Shown here: positions 38,028 through 46,188 of the stretch, piece by piece
Layout: the number at the start of each line of letters is the position of its first letter
Numbering within the stretch: the first letter of the stretch is position 1
Assembly: GCF_000784835.1 (NCBI RefSeq)
Contig: NZ_JSFH01000009.1
Span: forward strand, 354,483 to 418,482
DNA length: 64,000 nucleotides
Source of the DNA: Thermotoga sp. Mc24
Lineage (GTDB): Bacteria; Thermotogota; Thermotogae; Thermotogales; Thermotogaceae
Direction: 5' to 3'
Translations under genes and position numbers: made by a program
Notes under the pieces: generated by a model
The model's input: only the letters and a program-made list of their open reading frames with translations
Told to the model about the DNA's origin: nothing
The model's database searches: none

Positions 38028-39172
38028 CGTCTCTCTCTCCTTCTTTTTTCCATGTAGTCTTCTTCCCGAAAGACTCTGAGCGGATCCTCCGGAAGACCCT
38101 TCTGCCTTCTGTACTCCCTCAGAATCGGCCTTACGTCTGTTCGAAACGCATCGAGGAGAATTTCTTCTGCTTCAACCACGTCGTAGTTTTTCTGAGCCTC
38201 TCTCAGTAGATTTTCGTCTATGAGAAGTGCCTTTGTGAAAAGTTCCTGGGCGATCAAAACAGATTGTATCATCGCGAGGATCTTCGGTTTTGTGATGTGG
38301 GCCTGATCGAACATGAGAACCACCTTCTTTGCAGAATCAGAGAGTTCAGGATCTCTCCATGCAAAGACGATCTCCTTGAAGATCAAAAACACCTCGTACG
38401 GATTTATGGAGGCGATCGTGAGATCGTCATCTGCGTATTTCCTGTTGTTCAGATGAAAGCCTCCGAGTTTCTTCTCAGACAGAAGTGTTGCAACGATGTA
38501 CTCTATGTTCGTTCCTTGGGGATGATGCCCTAGGTCGACGAGTACAAGAGCACGTTCTCCCAATTTTTCCGAAAGGAGATAGCTCATTCCCCAGTCTGGA
38601 ATGTCTGTGTGATAAAAAGCGGGCTCGAAGAACTTGTACTCTATGAGGAGATACATGTCGGCCGGCATGTTCTCGTAGATGTACCTCAGGGACTCTTCGA
38701 GCCTTTTCTTCCTGGAGCGGAAATCGTCCTGACCGGGATAGTCCGTTCCGTCCGCGAGCCACAGACTGATCACCTTTGAACCAGTTTTTTCGGCTATGTC
38801 CACGCACTCCATCACGTGAGCGATCGCTTTTTTTCTGATCTTTTCGCTGGGATTCGTGAGGCTTCCGTACTTATAATCAGGATCCTGAAACAGATTCGGG
38901 TTGATTGCACCTATCTTCAAGCCTTTCTCTTCAGCAAACTCTCTCAGTTCCTCCCAGTTTTCCACTTTGTCCCAGGGAATGTGAAGGGCAACGGAAGGAC
39001 AACAACCTGTGAGACGATGAACGAGAGCGGCGTCTTCTATTCGTTCGAAAACGTTCCGGGCGGCTCCTTCTTCGTGGAAGACGGCAAACCTCGTTCCTGC
39101 ATCGCTGAACGCCCAGGAGGGAAGTTCGAACATCAGCTCGTCGAGTTCTTCAAAAATCTTTTCCATATTCAT
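38024..39172 (-). CDS. rhaA: L-rhamnose isomerase (RhaI type)
   Basis: A 382-aa xylose-isomerase-like TIM-barrel protein. LLIEYKFFEPAFYHTDIPDWG, LVDLGHHPQGTNIEYIV, GFHLNNRKYADDDLTIASIN and MFDQAHITKPK carry the Glu, Asp and His metal ligands. It resembles the group found in Gram-positives and Pseudomonas stutzeri rather than E. coli RhaA. It converts L-rhamnose to L-rhamnulose. ATG at 39172 overlaps the upstream stop as TGATG, with GGAGG 4 bases away; ATG at 39166 is 10 bases away and is the alternative. Confidence 0.9.
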   Translation of the reverse strand: MNMEKIFEELDELMFELPSWAFSDAGTRFAVFHEEGAARNVFERIEDAALVHRLTGCCPSVALHIPWDKVENWEELREFAEEKGLKIGAINPNLFQDPDYKYGSLTNPSEKIRKKAIAHVMECVDIAEKTGSKVISLWLADGTDYPGQDDFRSRKKRLEESLRYIYENMPADMYLLIEYKFFEPAFYHTDIPDWGMSYLLSEKLGERALVLVDLGHHPQGTNIEYIVATLLSEKKLGGFHLNNRKYADDDLTIASINPYEVFLIFKEIVFAWRDPELSDSAKKVVLMFDQAHITKPKILAMIQSVLIAQELFTKALLIDENLLREAQKNYDVVEAEEILLDAFRTDVRPILREYRRQKGLPEDPLRVFREEDYMEKRRRERR

Positions 39173-39516
39173 CACTCCTCCCAATAACCGATGGTTGTCA
39201 TAAGAGTGTAGTGATCCTTTCCAGCGTCAAGGCGTGAAAGTTGCATAACAACCGGCACACTGCTTTCCGCCATTATGCTGTAAGGCTTACATTTTGGTAT
39301 ACCAAGTTTGTCCAGTCTCAGGTGCAAACTCTTCATTGGTGAAATTTCTACTTCATGAACAACTGGTTCAGAGTCTTCGAAGAGGAACGTGATCCTTATT
39401 TTTGCTGTTTCATCACCCGTATTCATGATACACAGAGATTCATGGGAAGCAAGATATCCTCTTTTCCCATTTGGAATGTAACCATCTGGAAAGAACCATT
39501 TTCTGGCACCGTTCAT
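39172..39516 (-). CDS. TM1070-like protein, sensory rhodopsin transducer fold
   Basis: A 114-aa beta-rich protein matching T. maritima TM1070, a solved member of the family named after the Anabaena sensory rhodopsin transducer. The family pattern is clear: KWFFPDGYIP at the start, HESLCIMNTGDETAKIRITFLFEDSEPV, then LRLDKLG and MQLSRLDAG near the end. In these proteins the beta sandwich forms tetramers and some bind sugars or DNA. It is the first gene of the rhamnose operon, so a rhamnose-related role (sensing, binding or mutarotation) is suggested but not shown. ATG follows AGAGGTGA. Confidence 0.88.
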   Translation of the reverse strand: MNGARKWFFPDGYIPNGKRGYLASHESLCIMNTGDETAKIRITFLFEDSEPVVHEVEISPMKSLHLRLDKLGIPKCKPYSIMAESSVPVVMQLSRLDAGKDHYTLMTTIGYWEE

Positions 39517-39550
39517 TATTCATCACCTCTGGGTACGAATTCATACATAA

Positions 39551-39579
39551 AGTTATCATAAATTAATCACAAAAGTCAA
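39551..39579 (-). promoter_or_regulatory. Candidate promoter of the rhamnose operon
   Basis: On the minus strand TTGACT (39574-39579) is followed after 17 bases by ATAACT (39551-39556). The -35 box is good, the -10 box weak. The -35 lies inside the spacer of the inverted repeat at 39566-39592, so a bound repressor should block it. Confidence 0.45.
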
Positions 39580-39592
39580 CGATGTTTGTGAT
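39566..39592. promoter_or_regulatory. Operator-like inverted repeat between rhamnose operon and DeoR gene
   Basis: ATCACAAA (39566-39573) and TTTGTGAT (39585-39592) are perfect inverted copies separated by 11 bases, so the half-site centres are 19 bases apart, close to two helical turns. The repeat sits midway between the divergent starts of the TM1070-like gene and the DeoR-type regulator gene. A dimeric repressor such as that regulator is the natural candidate to bind here; this is inference. Confidence 0.6.
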
Positions 39593-39623
39593 AAAATTTT
39601 TCGAAAGGAAAGGAGGTGTTGAT

Positions 39624-40382
39624 ATGAAAGAGGAAAGATTGAAGGAAATCCTCGATATCGTTGACAGAAACGGTTTCATCAGCATGAAGGATCTTCAGGA
39701 ACAACTCGGCGTTTCGATGATCACCGTGAGGAGAGACGTCGCGGAACTGGTGAAAAGGAATTTGGTGAAAAAAGTACATGGTGGCATAAGGAAGGTGAAT
39801 TATTTTGAAAAGGAAACAGACTTCATGAAACGACTCTCAATAAACAGAGAAGCAAAAGAGAAAATTGCCCAGCTTGCACTGAACTTCATCGAAGATGGAG
39901 ACATTATCTTCCTGGATGCAAGCACCACCGCGCATATCTTTGCCAAACACCTGGCCTCGTCTCAAAAGTCCGTTCATGTCATCACAAACAACCTGCTCAC
40001 AGCAATGGAGCTCTCGAAGAACTCCGATATAAGCGTTGTTCTGCTCACAGGAAAGGTGAATCCGGAGAACCTGGCTGTGGAAGGCTCTCTGACGATAGAG
40101 TGTGGGAAAAAATTCTCCGTGAAAAAAGCCTTTGTCTCCTGCAGAGGAGTGACTGCGGAAGAAGGAACCTACGAAATAAACACCATGGAAATGGGAATAA
40201 AAGGAATTTTCGTGGAAAGAGCGGAAGAGATCTTCGTCCTTGCTGATTCCAGCAAGATCGGGAGGAGATCTCTGGCACACCTGATACCCGCAGAAAAAAT
40301 CGATCATCTCATCACCGACAGAAAACCTCCAGAAAATCAGTATGAAATATTCAGGGAAAAAGGTGTGGAAATTGTTTATTGA
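39624..40382 (+). CDS. DeoR family transcriptional regulator, likely rhamnose repressor
   Basis: A 252-aa protein. The N-terminal helix-turn-helix is typical of DeoR (ERLKEILDIVDRNGFISMKDLQEQLGVSMITVRRDVAELVKRNLVKKVHGG), followed by the sugar-phosphate-sensing domain with LDASTTAHIFAKHL (near residue 95) and LADSSKIGRR (near 207). ATG at 39624 is 7 bases from GGAGG; ATG at 39582 lies within the inverted repeat and is rejected. It is divergent from the rhamnose genes and probably controls them; cotranscription with the following GH4 gene (25-base gap) is likely. Confidence 0.9.
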   Translation: MKEERLKEILDIVDRNGFISMKDLQEQLGVSMITVRRDVAELVKRNLVKKVHGGIRKVNYFEKETDFMKRLSINREAKEKIAQLALNFIEDGDIIFLDASTTAHIFAKHLASSQKSVHVITNNLLTAMELSKNSDISVVLLTGKVNPENLAVEGSLTIECGKKFSVKKAFVSCRGVTAEEGTYEINTMEMGIKGIFVERAEEIFVLADSSKIGRRSLAHLIPAEKIDHLITDRKPPENQYEIFREKGVEIVY

Positions 40383-40406
40383 TTAATTCAACAGGGAGGT
40401 GCACAC

Positions 40407-41807
40407 ATGTCGAACATAGTATTTGTAGGAGCGGGGAGTGTGAGGTACACGATCAAGCTGGTAGGGGACCTGGCGAAGACACCGGATTTGTATGGGTCGA
40501 GACTGGTATTGATGGACATCGACGAAGAAAGGTTGAAAGCAACGTACATTCTCGTCACGAAGTACCTCAGGGAACTGAATGCAGAGTACACAGTGGAACA
40601 GACGACAAGCCTTGAGGAGGCACTTGAAGGGGCAGACTTTGTCATCAACACAGCCCTCTACAGGGCACCAGGGCACGAAGACGGATACGTACACTACGAG
40701 ATCATGAGGGAAGTAGGGGAAAGGCATGGCTACTACAGAGGGATAGACAGCCAGGAGCTGAACATGGTCTCGGACTACTACACACTCAGCAACTACAACC
40801 ACCTGAAGATGAGTCTTGATATAGCAAAGGCAGTGGAGAAGATAGCACCGAATGCGTGGATACTGCAGACGGCCAATCCCGTTTTTGAGATCACCCAGCT
40901 TGTGAAGAGGCTTACGAAGGCGAGGATAGTGGGTTTCTGTCACGGATATGCGCACGTGTTTCACCTTGCGAAGGTACTCGGTGTGGAGCCAGAGGAATTA
41001 GACTGGCAGGTAGCAGGGGTGAACCATGCGATATGGATGAACAGGTTCAGATGCAGAGGGGAAGATCTCTATCCGAAGCTGGACGAATGGATAGAGGAGA
41101 ACGCGTCGCGATGGGAGCCGAAGAATCCATGGGATGTGGACTTTTCACCTGCAGCGATAGACATGTACAGGTTCTACGGGATGTACCCGATAGGGGACAC
41201 GGTGAGGAGTGGGACATGGAAATACCACTACGATCTTGAGACGAAGAAGAGATGGTACGGGAAGTTTGGGGGGATAGACAACGAAGTGGAAAGGCCGAAG
41301 TTCTACGAGAGTTTGAGGGAGCAGAGGAAGAGGCTGATGGAACTTGCGAAAGAAGTAGAGAAAGATCCGACGATAGAGCTGACGAAGGTGTGGCCTGAGG
41401 TGTTCACAACAGGCAGTGAGAGTGTAGAACAGCACATACCTTTCATCAACGCGCTTGTGAATGACAAGAAGGCGAGGCTTGTATTGAACATAGAGAACAG
41501 AGGGGTGATAAAGGGGATACCGGACGATGTAGTGGTGGAGGTGCCAGTGGTAGTTGATAAAGAGGGGATACATCCGGAGAAGATAGAGCCTGATCTTACA
41601 GACAGGATCAAGAAGTTCTATCTTCTTCCGAGGATACTCAGGATGGAGTGGACACTTGAGGCGTTCATATCTGGTGACAGGAGGGTTCTGGAGGAGATCC
41701 TCGTCAGGGATCCAAGAACCAGATCCTACGAACAGGTCGTCGCTGTTATTGATGATATCCTTAACCTCCCCTTCAACGAGGAAATGAAGAAGCATTACGG
41801 CAGTTGA
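40407..41807 (+). CDS. GH4 family glycosidase, alpha-glucuronidase-like
   Basis: A 466-aa GH4 enzyme (NAD+ and Mn2+ dependent). The Rossmann start is NIVFVGAGSVRYTIKLVGDLA; NPVFEITQL and the metal motif GFCHGYAHV place Cys178-His179-Gly180. A CHG motif is associated with alpha-glucuronidases in this family, whereas alpha-glucosidases have other variants. It matches T. maritima TM1068, reported as an alpha-glucuronidase. The beta-glucuronidase gene downstream supports glucuronide use. The ATG is preceded by AGGGAGGTG. A strong terminator follows. Codon style shifts near 41690, from AGG/ATA/GGG-rich to the usual type. Confidence 0.88.
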   Translation: MSNIVFVGAGSVRYTIKLVGDLAKTPDLYGSRLVLMDIDEERLKATYILVTKYLRELNAEYTVEQTTSLEEALEGADFVINTALYRAPGHEDGYVHYEIMREVGERHGYYRGIDSQELNMVSDYYTLSNYNHLKMSLDIAKAVEKIAPNAWILQTANPVFEITQLVKRLTKARIVGFCHGYAHVFHLAKVLGVEPEELDWQVAGVNHAIWMNRFRCRGEDLYPKLDEWIEENASRWEPKNPWDVDFSPAAIDMYRFYGMYPIGDTVRSGTWKYHYDLETKKRWYGKFGGIDNEVERPKFYESLREQRKRLMELAKEVEKDPTIELTKVWPEVFTTGSESVEQHIPFINALVNDKKARLVLNIENRGVIKGIPDDVVVEVPVVVDKEGIHPEKIEPDLTDRIKKFYLLPRILRMEWTLEAFISGDRRVLEEILVRDPRTRSYEQVVAVIDDILNLPFNEEMKKHYGS

Positions 41808-41829
41808 AAAATCGATTTGTAAAAACCGT

Positions 41830-41854
41830 AGCGCCCCATAAGGGGCGCTTTTTT
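41830..41854 (+). terminator. Rho-independent terminator after the GH4 gene
   Basis: AGCGCCCC (41830-41837) pairs with GGGGCGCT (41842-41849) around an ATAA loop, and TTTTTT follows. It lies 22 bases after the GH4 stop and separates the regulator-GH4 unit from the ABC transporter operon. Confidence 0.9.
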
Positions 41855-41958
41855 GTTGTAAGGGGTTGTAAGCAAAAGGAAAACTAATATAATCAATAAT
41901 AATCAACCATATTTATCTCTTATAGTTCGATATTAGGATTATTTTATACTGAAAGCCC

Positions 41959-41988
41959 TTGACCTTGTTGTATGTTTGTTGATATTAT
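41959..41988 (+). promoter_or_regulatory. Promoter of the ABC transporter/glucuronidase operon
   Basis: TTGACC at 41959-41964 and TATTAT at 41983-41988 with an 18-base spacer, in an AT-rich region. Transcription would start near 41995, just ahead of the inverted repeat at 42003-42028. Confidence 0.7.
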
Positions 41989-42002
41989 ATTGATAACTTC
42001 AA

Positions 42003-42028
42003 GATCATAATGGTTCATTTTTATGATC
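42003..42028. promoter_or_regulatory. Operator-like inverted repeat in the ABC operon leader
   Basis: GATCATAA (42003-42010) and TTATGATC (42021-42028) are perfect inverted copies with a 10-base spacer. The repeat lies between the predicted transcription start and the ribosome site (GGGGG at 42041-42045), where a bound repressor could block elongation. The sequence differs from the rhamnose-side repeat, so another regulator is probable. Confidence 0.55.
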
Positions 42029-42053
42029 ATTCTATAACGCAGGGGGTGGTATG

Positions 42054-44018
42054 ATGTTCAGGAAAGTTCTGTGGAGTCTTCTTGTAGTAATCTTCACAGC
42101 TCAGATTCTTGCCATTGGACTCAACGAAATCGTTCCCGGTGAGTATTACAATCTCACTGATTACGAACGTCTGACGGGTAAGAAGATCACGAAATTCAAC
42201 GAATCACCGATGCTGAAAGAGATGGTTGAGAAAGGACTGCTTCCACCTGTGGAGGAAAGGCTTCCGAAGAATCCGGTTGTGGTAACGCCGTATGAAAGCA
42301 TTGGAAAATATGGCGGTACCTGGAACAGAGCATGGTACGGATTGTCAGATGAATGGAACGCTGGTCGTATTTGTTACGAGTTTATGGTAATTTCAGACAA
42401 AGCGGGTAAAAGCCTGTTGCCTGATGTTCTTGAGAGCTTAGAAGTGTCTAAAGACGGTAGAGAATATACAATGAGAATTAGAAGAGGATTGAAGTGGTCT
42501 GATGGAGAACCTGTTACCACGAAAGATGTTGAATTCTGGTATCATGACATTTTACTTAACGAATCACTTACTCCTTCCATACCTTCAGTTTTCCAGCCAG
42601 GTGGGAAAGTTTTCAAATTGGAGATTGTCGATGATTACACTTTCAAAGTGATTTTCGAAGAGCCTTATCCACTATTTCCATTTGCTCTAGCTGGTGATGG
42701 AGGAAGAGCGGGAATTGAATTCGTTGTTCCTTCACATTACATAAAAAAATTTCATCCAAAGTACATTGGTTTAGAACAAGCAGAAAAAATAGCAAAGGAA
42801 AATGGATATAGTTCTTGGTATCAATTCGTTAGTGACAAATGCTTGCAAACCAATTCTTGGCTGGTTAATCCCGACCTCCCGATTCTTTTCCCCTGGAAAT
42901 TGTCTAAAGAATCTTCAGAGAGAGCGTTAATACTTGAAAGAAATCCGTATTACTTCAAAGTTGATCCTGAAGGAAATCAATTACCGTACATCGATAGAAT
43001 CATATTCCATTATGTTGAAAATCAACAGATGTTGTTGATGAAAGCTATATCTGGGGAAATAGATATGCAGGGGAGACATTTAACAGTCGCAGATTATTCA
43101 ATACTTGCAGCTAATAGAGAAAAAGGCGGTTACAAATTGATCCTTGCAAGGCAGGCCGTTGGTAGTGCCGATACCCTCATGATAAATCAAAACTACACTG
43201 ACGATCCTGTTATAGGTGAAATATTAAGGGATCCTAGATTCAGGCAAGCTATTTCCTTGGCTGTAAACAGGGAAGAAATATGGCAATTGGTCTACCAAGG
43301 GCTCGGTGAACCGCGACAAGCTTCTTTCGTAAAAGGCGTAAAATATTACGATCCAGAGTGGGAAAAAGCATTTGCCGAATATAATCCAGAGAGAGCGAAT
43401 CAACTACTAGATGAAATGGGGCTCAAATGGAATCCTTCTCGTACCTATAGGTTAAGGCCAGATGGTAAGAAATTGGAAATTGTTATTGAATACACAACTC
43501 CTTCCCAAACTAGAGAAAAAACAATGGAAATGGTCAAATCTTATCTTGAGAAAGTTGGAATAAGTGTTATTTTGAAACCTATAGATAGATCATTGTATGT
43601 TACAAGATTGGAAGCGGGTCAACTGCAAATAGGAGTATGGGAATTCGACAGGAACATAGATCCTGTTGGCGATCCTGCCCACATTTTGGGTAGTCAATGG
43701 GCGCCTCTTACCTGGCAGTGGTACAACAGTGGTAAAAAAACTGGTATGCCACCAGAAGAGGGAACCGATATGTGGAAACTATATGAAATATGGGATCAAA
43801 TTGTCAAAGAAGTGGCCCCAGAAAAACGAGATGAACTAATGAAAGAAATAATCAACCTTCATAAGAAAAATATTTGGATGGTGGGTTTTGTAGGAGCTCT
43901 GCCCCAGCCTATCGTGGTGAAAGAGAATTTCAAAAATGTTCCGCAAGGTCTACTCTGGGATTTTCCGCTGATAAGAAGTCCGAAGAATTTCAGGCCTGAA
44001 CAATTTTACTTTGAGTGA
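42054..44018 (+). CDS. ABC transporter substrate-binding protein, family 5 (long form)
   Basis: A 654-aa exported protein: hydrophobic signal over the first ~24 residues (VLWSLLVVIFTAQILAIG), then the family 5 (dipeptide/oligosaccharide) fold. Landmarks are LLPDVLESLEVSKDGREYTMRIRRGLKWSDGEPVTTKDVEFWYHD and DPRFRQAISLAVNREEIWQLVYQGLG (near residue 410). Thermotoga proteins of this long type often bind oligosaccharides, and the linked glucuronidases suggest a glucuronide-containing ligand. ATG at 42054 is 7 bases after GGGGG; ATG at 42051 is closer. From about 42350 to 43900 the gene is more AT-rich than the surrounding genome. Confidence 0.88.
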   Translation: MFRKVLWSLLVVIFTAQILAIGLNEIVPGEYYNLTDYERLTGKKITKFNESPMLKEMVEKGLLPPVEERLPKNPVVVTPYESIGKYGGTWNRAWYGLSDEWNAGRICYEFMVISDKAGKSLLPDVLESLEVSKDGREYTMRIRRGLKWSDGEPVTTKDVEFWYHDILLNESLTPSIPSVFQPGGKVFKLEIVDDYTFKVIFEEPYPLFPFALAGDGGRAGIEFVVPSHYIKKFHPKYIGLEQAEKIAKENGYSSWYQFVSDKCLQTNSWLVNPDLPILFPWKLSKESSERALILERNPYYFKVDPEGNQLPYIDRIIFHYVENQQMLLMKAISGEIDMQGRHLTVADYSILAANREKGGYKLILARQAVGSADTLMINQNYTDDPVIGEILRDPRFRQAISLAVNREEIWQLVYQGLGEPRQASFVKGVKYYDPEWEKAFAEYNPERANQLLDEMGLKWNPSRTYRLRPDGKKLEIVIEYTTPSQTREKTMEMVKSYLEKVGISVILKPIDRSLYVTRLEAGQLQIGVWEFDRNIDPVGDPAHILGSQWAPLTWQWYNSGKKTGMPPEEGTDMWKLYEIWDQIVKEVAPEKRDELMKEIINLHKKNIWMVGFVGALPQPIVVKENFKNVPQGLLWDFPLIRSPKNFRPEQFYFE

Positions 44019-44079
44019 ACGATAGGGGAGGGCCTCCCTCCCTTTTATTTACACCTTAGATAGAACGAGGTGGTAAATC

Positions 44080-45063
44080 ATGGTAGCGTATATTCTTAGA
44101 AGACTGATAACTGCTTTTATAACGTTATGGATAATATCAATAATATCCTTTGTAATAATTCAACTTCCTCCAGGAGATTTTTTAACGTCTTATATTGCCC
44201 AATTGAAAGTATCCGGAGAAGACGTGGATATTGCTACAATTGAAGCTTTAAAGAAACAGTATGGACTCGATAAACCAATTTATGTTCAGTACTTGAAATG
44301 GCTATGGGGTATCCTACATGGTGATTTTGGGTATTCGTTTTCCTGGAAAAAACCTGTTAATGAATTATTATGGAATAGATTGGGAGTTACTGTCCTCGTA
44401 GCTACTTTATCCCTGATATTCAGCTGGATTTTTGGCTTTATCATCGGTATGTATTCGGCCGTTCATCCATATTCAATTGGGGATTACCTGGCAACTATTT
44501 TGGGATACATTGGTTTAGCTGTTCCTAATTTTCTTTTAGCTTTGATTTTGATGTGGGGAATTTATAGTCTAACTGGGATAAATCTAAGTGGATTGCATTC
44601 CGTAAAATATTTGAATACACCTATGACCATTGATAAGTTCTTGGATATTCTGAATCATTTATGGATACCGGTATTAGTTTTAGGAACGTCAGGAATGGCA
44701 GGACTCATCAGGACCTTGAGGGCAAATCTTCTGGATGAGCTTCACAAGCCATACGTGGAGGCAGCACTTTCCAAGGGGCTTCCGGAGAACAAAGTGTTCT
44801 GGAAGTATCCTTTGAGGATAGCGATGATACCCTTCATCAGCACGGTGGGGTGGAGCCTTCCTTGGATTTTCTCTGGAGCCACAATAACAGCTATCGTTCT
44901 AAATTTACCATCTGTTGGTCCATTACTCTTAAACGCTCTTAAAAACCAAGACATGTACCTTGCTGGGAGTTTGGTGATGTTTTTGAGTTTTTTCACTGTG
45001 ATAGGGACATTGATATCAGACATTTTGCTTGCATGGGTAGATCCCAGGATCAGGTTCGAGTAG
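44080..45063 (+). CDS. ABC transporter permease, OppB/DppB type
   Basis: A 327-aa membrane protein with an N-terminal helix, a periplasmic segment and about five further helices. The binding-protein-dependent transport motif is HKPYVEAALSKGLPENKVFWKYPLRIAMIPFIS near residue 225, with the EAA loop. It pairs with the next gene to form the pore. The DNA is patchy: AT-rich at about 44080-44690 and 44870-45010, GC-richer at 44690-44870 and after 45040. The start has GAGGTGG 8 bases upstream. Confidence 0.92.
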   Translation: MVAYILRRLITAFITLWIISIISFVIIQLPPGDFLTSYIAQLKVSGEDVDIATIEALKKQYGLDKPIYVQYLKWLWGILHGDFGYSFSWKKPVNELLWNRLGVTVLVATLSLIFSWIFGFIIGMYSAVHPYSIGDYLATILGYIGLAVPNFLLALILMWGIYSLTGINLSGLHSVKYLNTPMTIDKFLDILNHLWIPVLVLGTSGMAGLIRTLRANLLDELHKPYVEAALSKGLPENKVFWKYPLRIAMIPFISTVGWSLPWIFSGATITAIVLNLPSVGPLLLNALKNQDMYLAGSLVMFLSFFTVIGTLISDILLAWVDPRIRFE

Positions 45064-45073
45064 GAGGGGAAAC

Positions 45074-46177
45074 ATGAAGAAGAGAGAACAGATGGAGGAG
45101 AAATTCTATTATGCGTCTCAGTGGCAGCTGATCTGGTGGAGGTTCAGAAAACACAAGCTTGCAGTGATAGGAGGGGTGGTGCTTCTCATCATTTATGTTT
45201 TTGCTATTTTCTGTGAGTTCTTTGCTCCGTACGATCCGAACAAATACAACTACAGATACCCTTACGCACCACCGCAGAGGATACACTTTTTCCACGAGGG
45301 AAAGTTCATAGGGCCATTTGTGTACGGTTACACCTACACGGTGGATCTTGAGACTTTGAGGAGGATATACAAGGAAGATAAAAGCAAGATCTTCAAGATA
45401 AAGTTCTTTGTTCGTGGGGACGAGTACAAATTCTGGGGTATTTGGAAAACAAACATTCACTTCATAGGAGTAGAAGATGGTCACATGTTCCTTCTTGGAA
45501 CAGACAGTCTTGGGAGAGACATGCTCTCAAGGATCATTTACGGTGCCCGCATTTCCACGTCCATAGGTTTGATAGGGGTGTTTTTGAGCTTCATTCTTGG
45601 AGTTGCCATAGGGGGTATTTCTGGATACTTTGGTGGTGCTGTGGACAACTTCATCCAAAGGACTATAGAAATTATAAAGAGCATACCTACTATACCTTTA
45701 TGGTTAGCTTTGAGTGCTGCTCTTCCACAAAATTGGCCACCATTGAGAGTTTATTTTGTAATAGTGATAATTCTTTCTCTCACAGGTTGGACAGATCTTG
45801 CAAGGGTTGTGAGAAGCAGGTTCTTATCTTTGAGGGAAGAAGATTTTGTTATGGCAGCAAAATTCATGGGGGCGTCTGAGGCGAGGATCATCTTCAGGCA
45901 CATGCTTCCTTCTTTCATGAGTCATCTCATAGCAAGCATCACACTTTCCATACCGGGGATGATCCTCGGTGAGACGAGTCTCAGTTTTTTGGGGCTTGGT
46001 TTGAGGCCGCCTGTGATCAGCTGGGGAGTGCTTCTTCAGGAAGCACAGAATCTCACGGTTGTAGCTTTGTATCCGTGGCTTTTGATACCAGTTGTGTTTG
46101 TGATCACAACTGTTCTGTGCTTCAACTTCGTCGGTGATGGGTTGAGAGATGCAGCCGATCTATACGCGAACATGTAG
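45074..46177 (+). CDS. ABC transporter permease, OppC/DppC type
   Basis: A 367-aa membrane protein. An N-terminal helix (AVIGGVVLLIIYVFAIFCEFFAPYDPN) precedes an unusually long periplasmic segment (about residues 55-145). The LLGTDSLGRDMLSRIIYGARIS motif is typical of OppC, and the EAA loop is AKFMGASEARIIFRHMLPSF near residue 265. About six helices. It starts 10 bases after the OppB stop with GGAGGGG. The stretch 45650-45800 is again more AT-rich than its surroundings. Confidence 0.92.
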   Translation: MKKREQMEEKFYYASQWQLIWWRFRKHKLAVIGGVVLLIIYVFAIFCEFFAPYDPNKYNYRYPYAPPQRIHFFHEGKFIGPFVYGYTYTVDLETLRRIYKEDKSKIFKIKFFVRGDEYKFWGIWKTNIHFIGVEDGHMFLLGTDSLGRDMLSRIIYGARISTSIGLIGVFLSFILGVAIGGISGYFGGAVDNFIQRTIEIIKSIPTIPLWLALSAALPQNWPPLRVYFVIVIILSLTGWTDLARVVRSRFLSLREEDFVMAAKFMGASEARIIFRHMLPSFMSHLIASITLSIPGMILGETSLSFLGLGLRPPVISWGVLLQEAQNLTVVALYPWLLIPVVFVITTVLCFNFVGDGLRDAADLYANM

Positions 46178-46188
46178 GAGGGACAGAA

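Noticed and set aside
39582..39623. Upstream start of the DeoR-type regulator
   Set aside because: ATG at 39582 is inside the inverted repeat; ATG at 39624 has GGAGG at the right distance.
41808..42053. Riboswitch in the longest gene-free stretch
   Set aside because: Only a terminator of the previous gene, a promoter and a short repeat are present; no known riboswitch core could be recognised.
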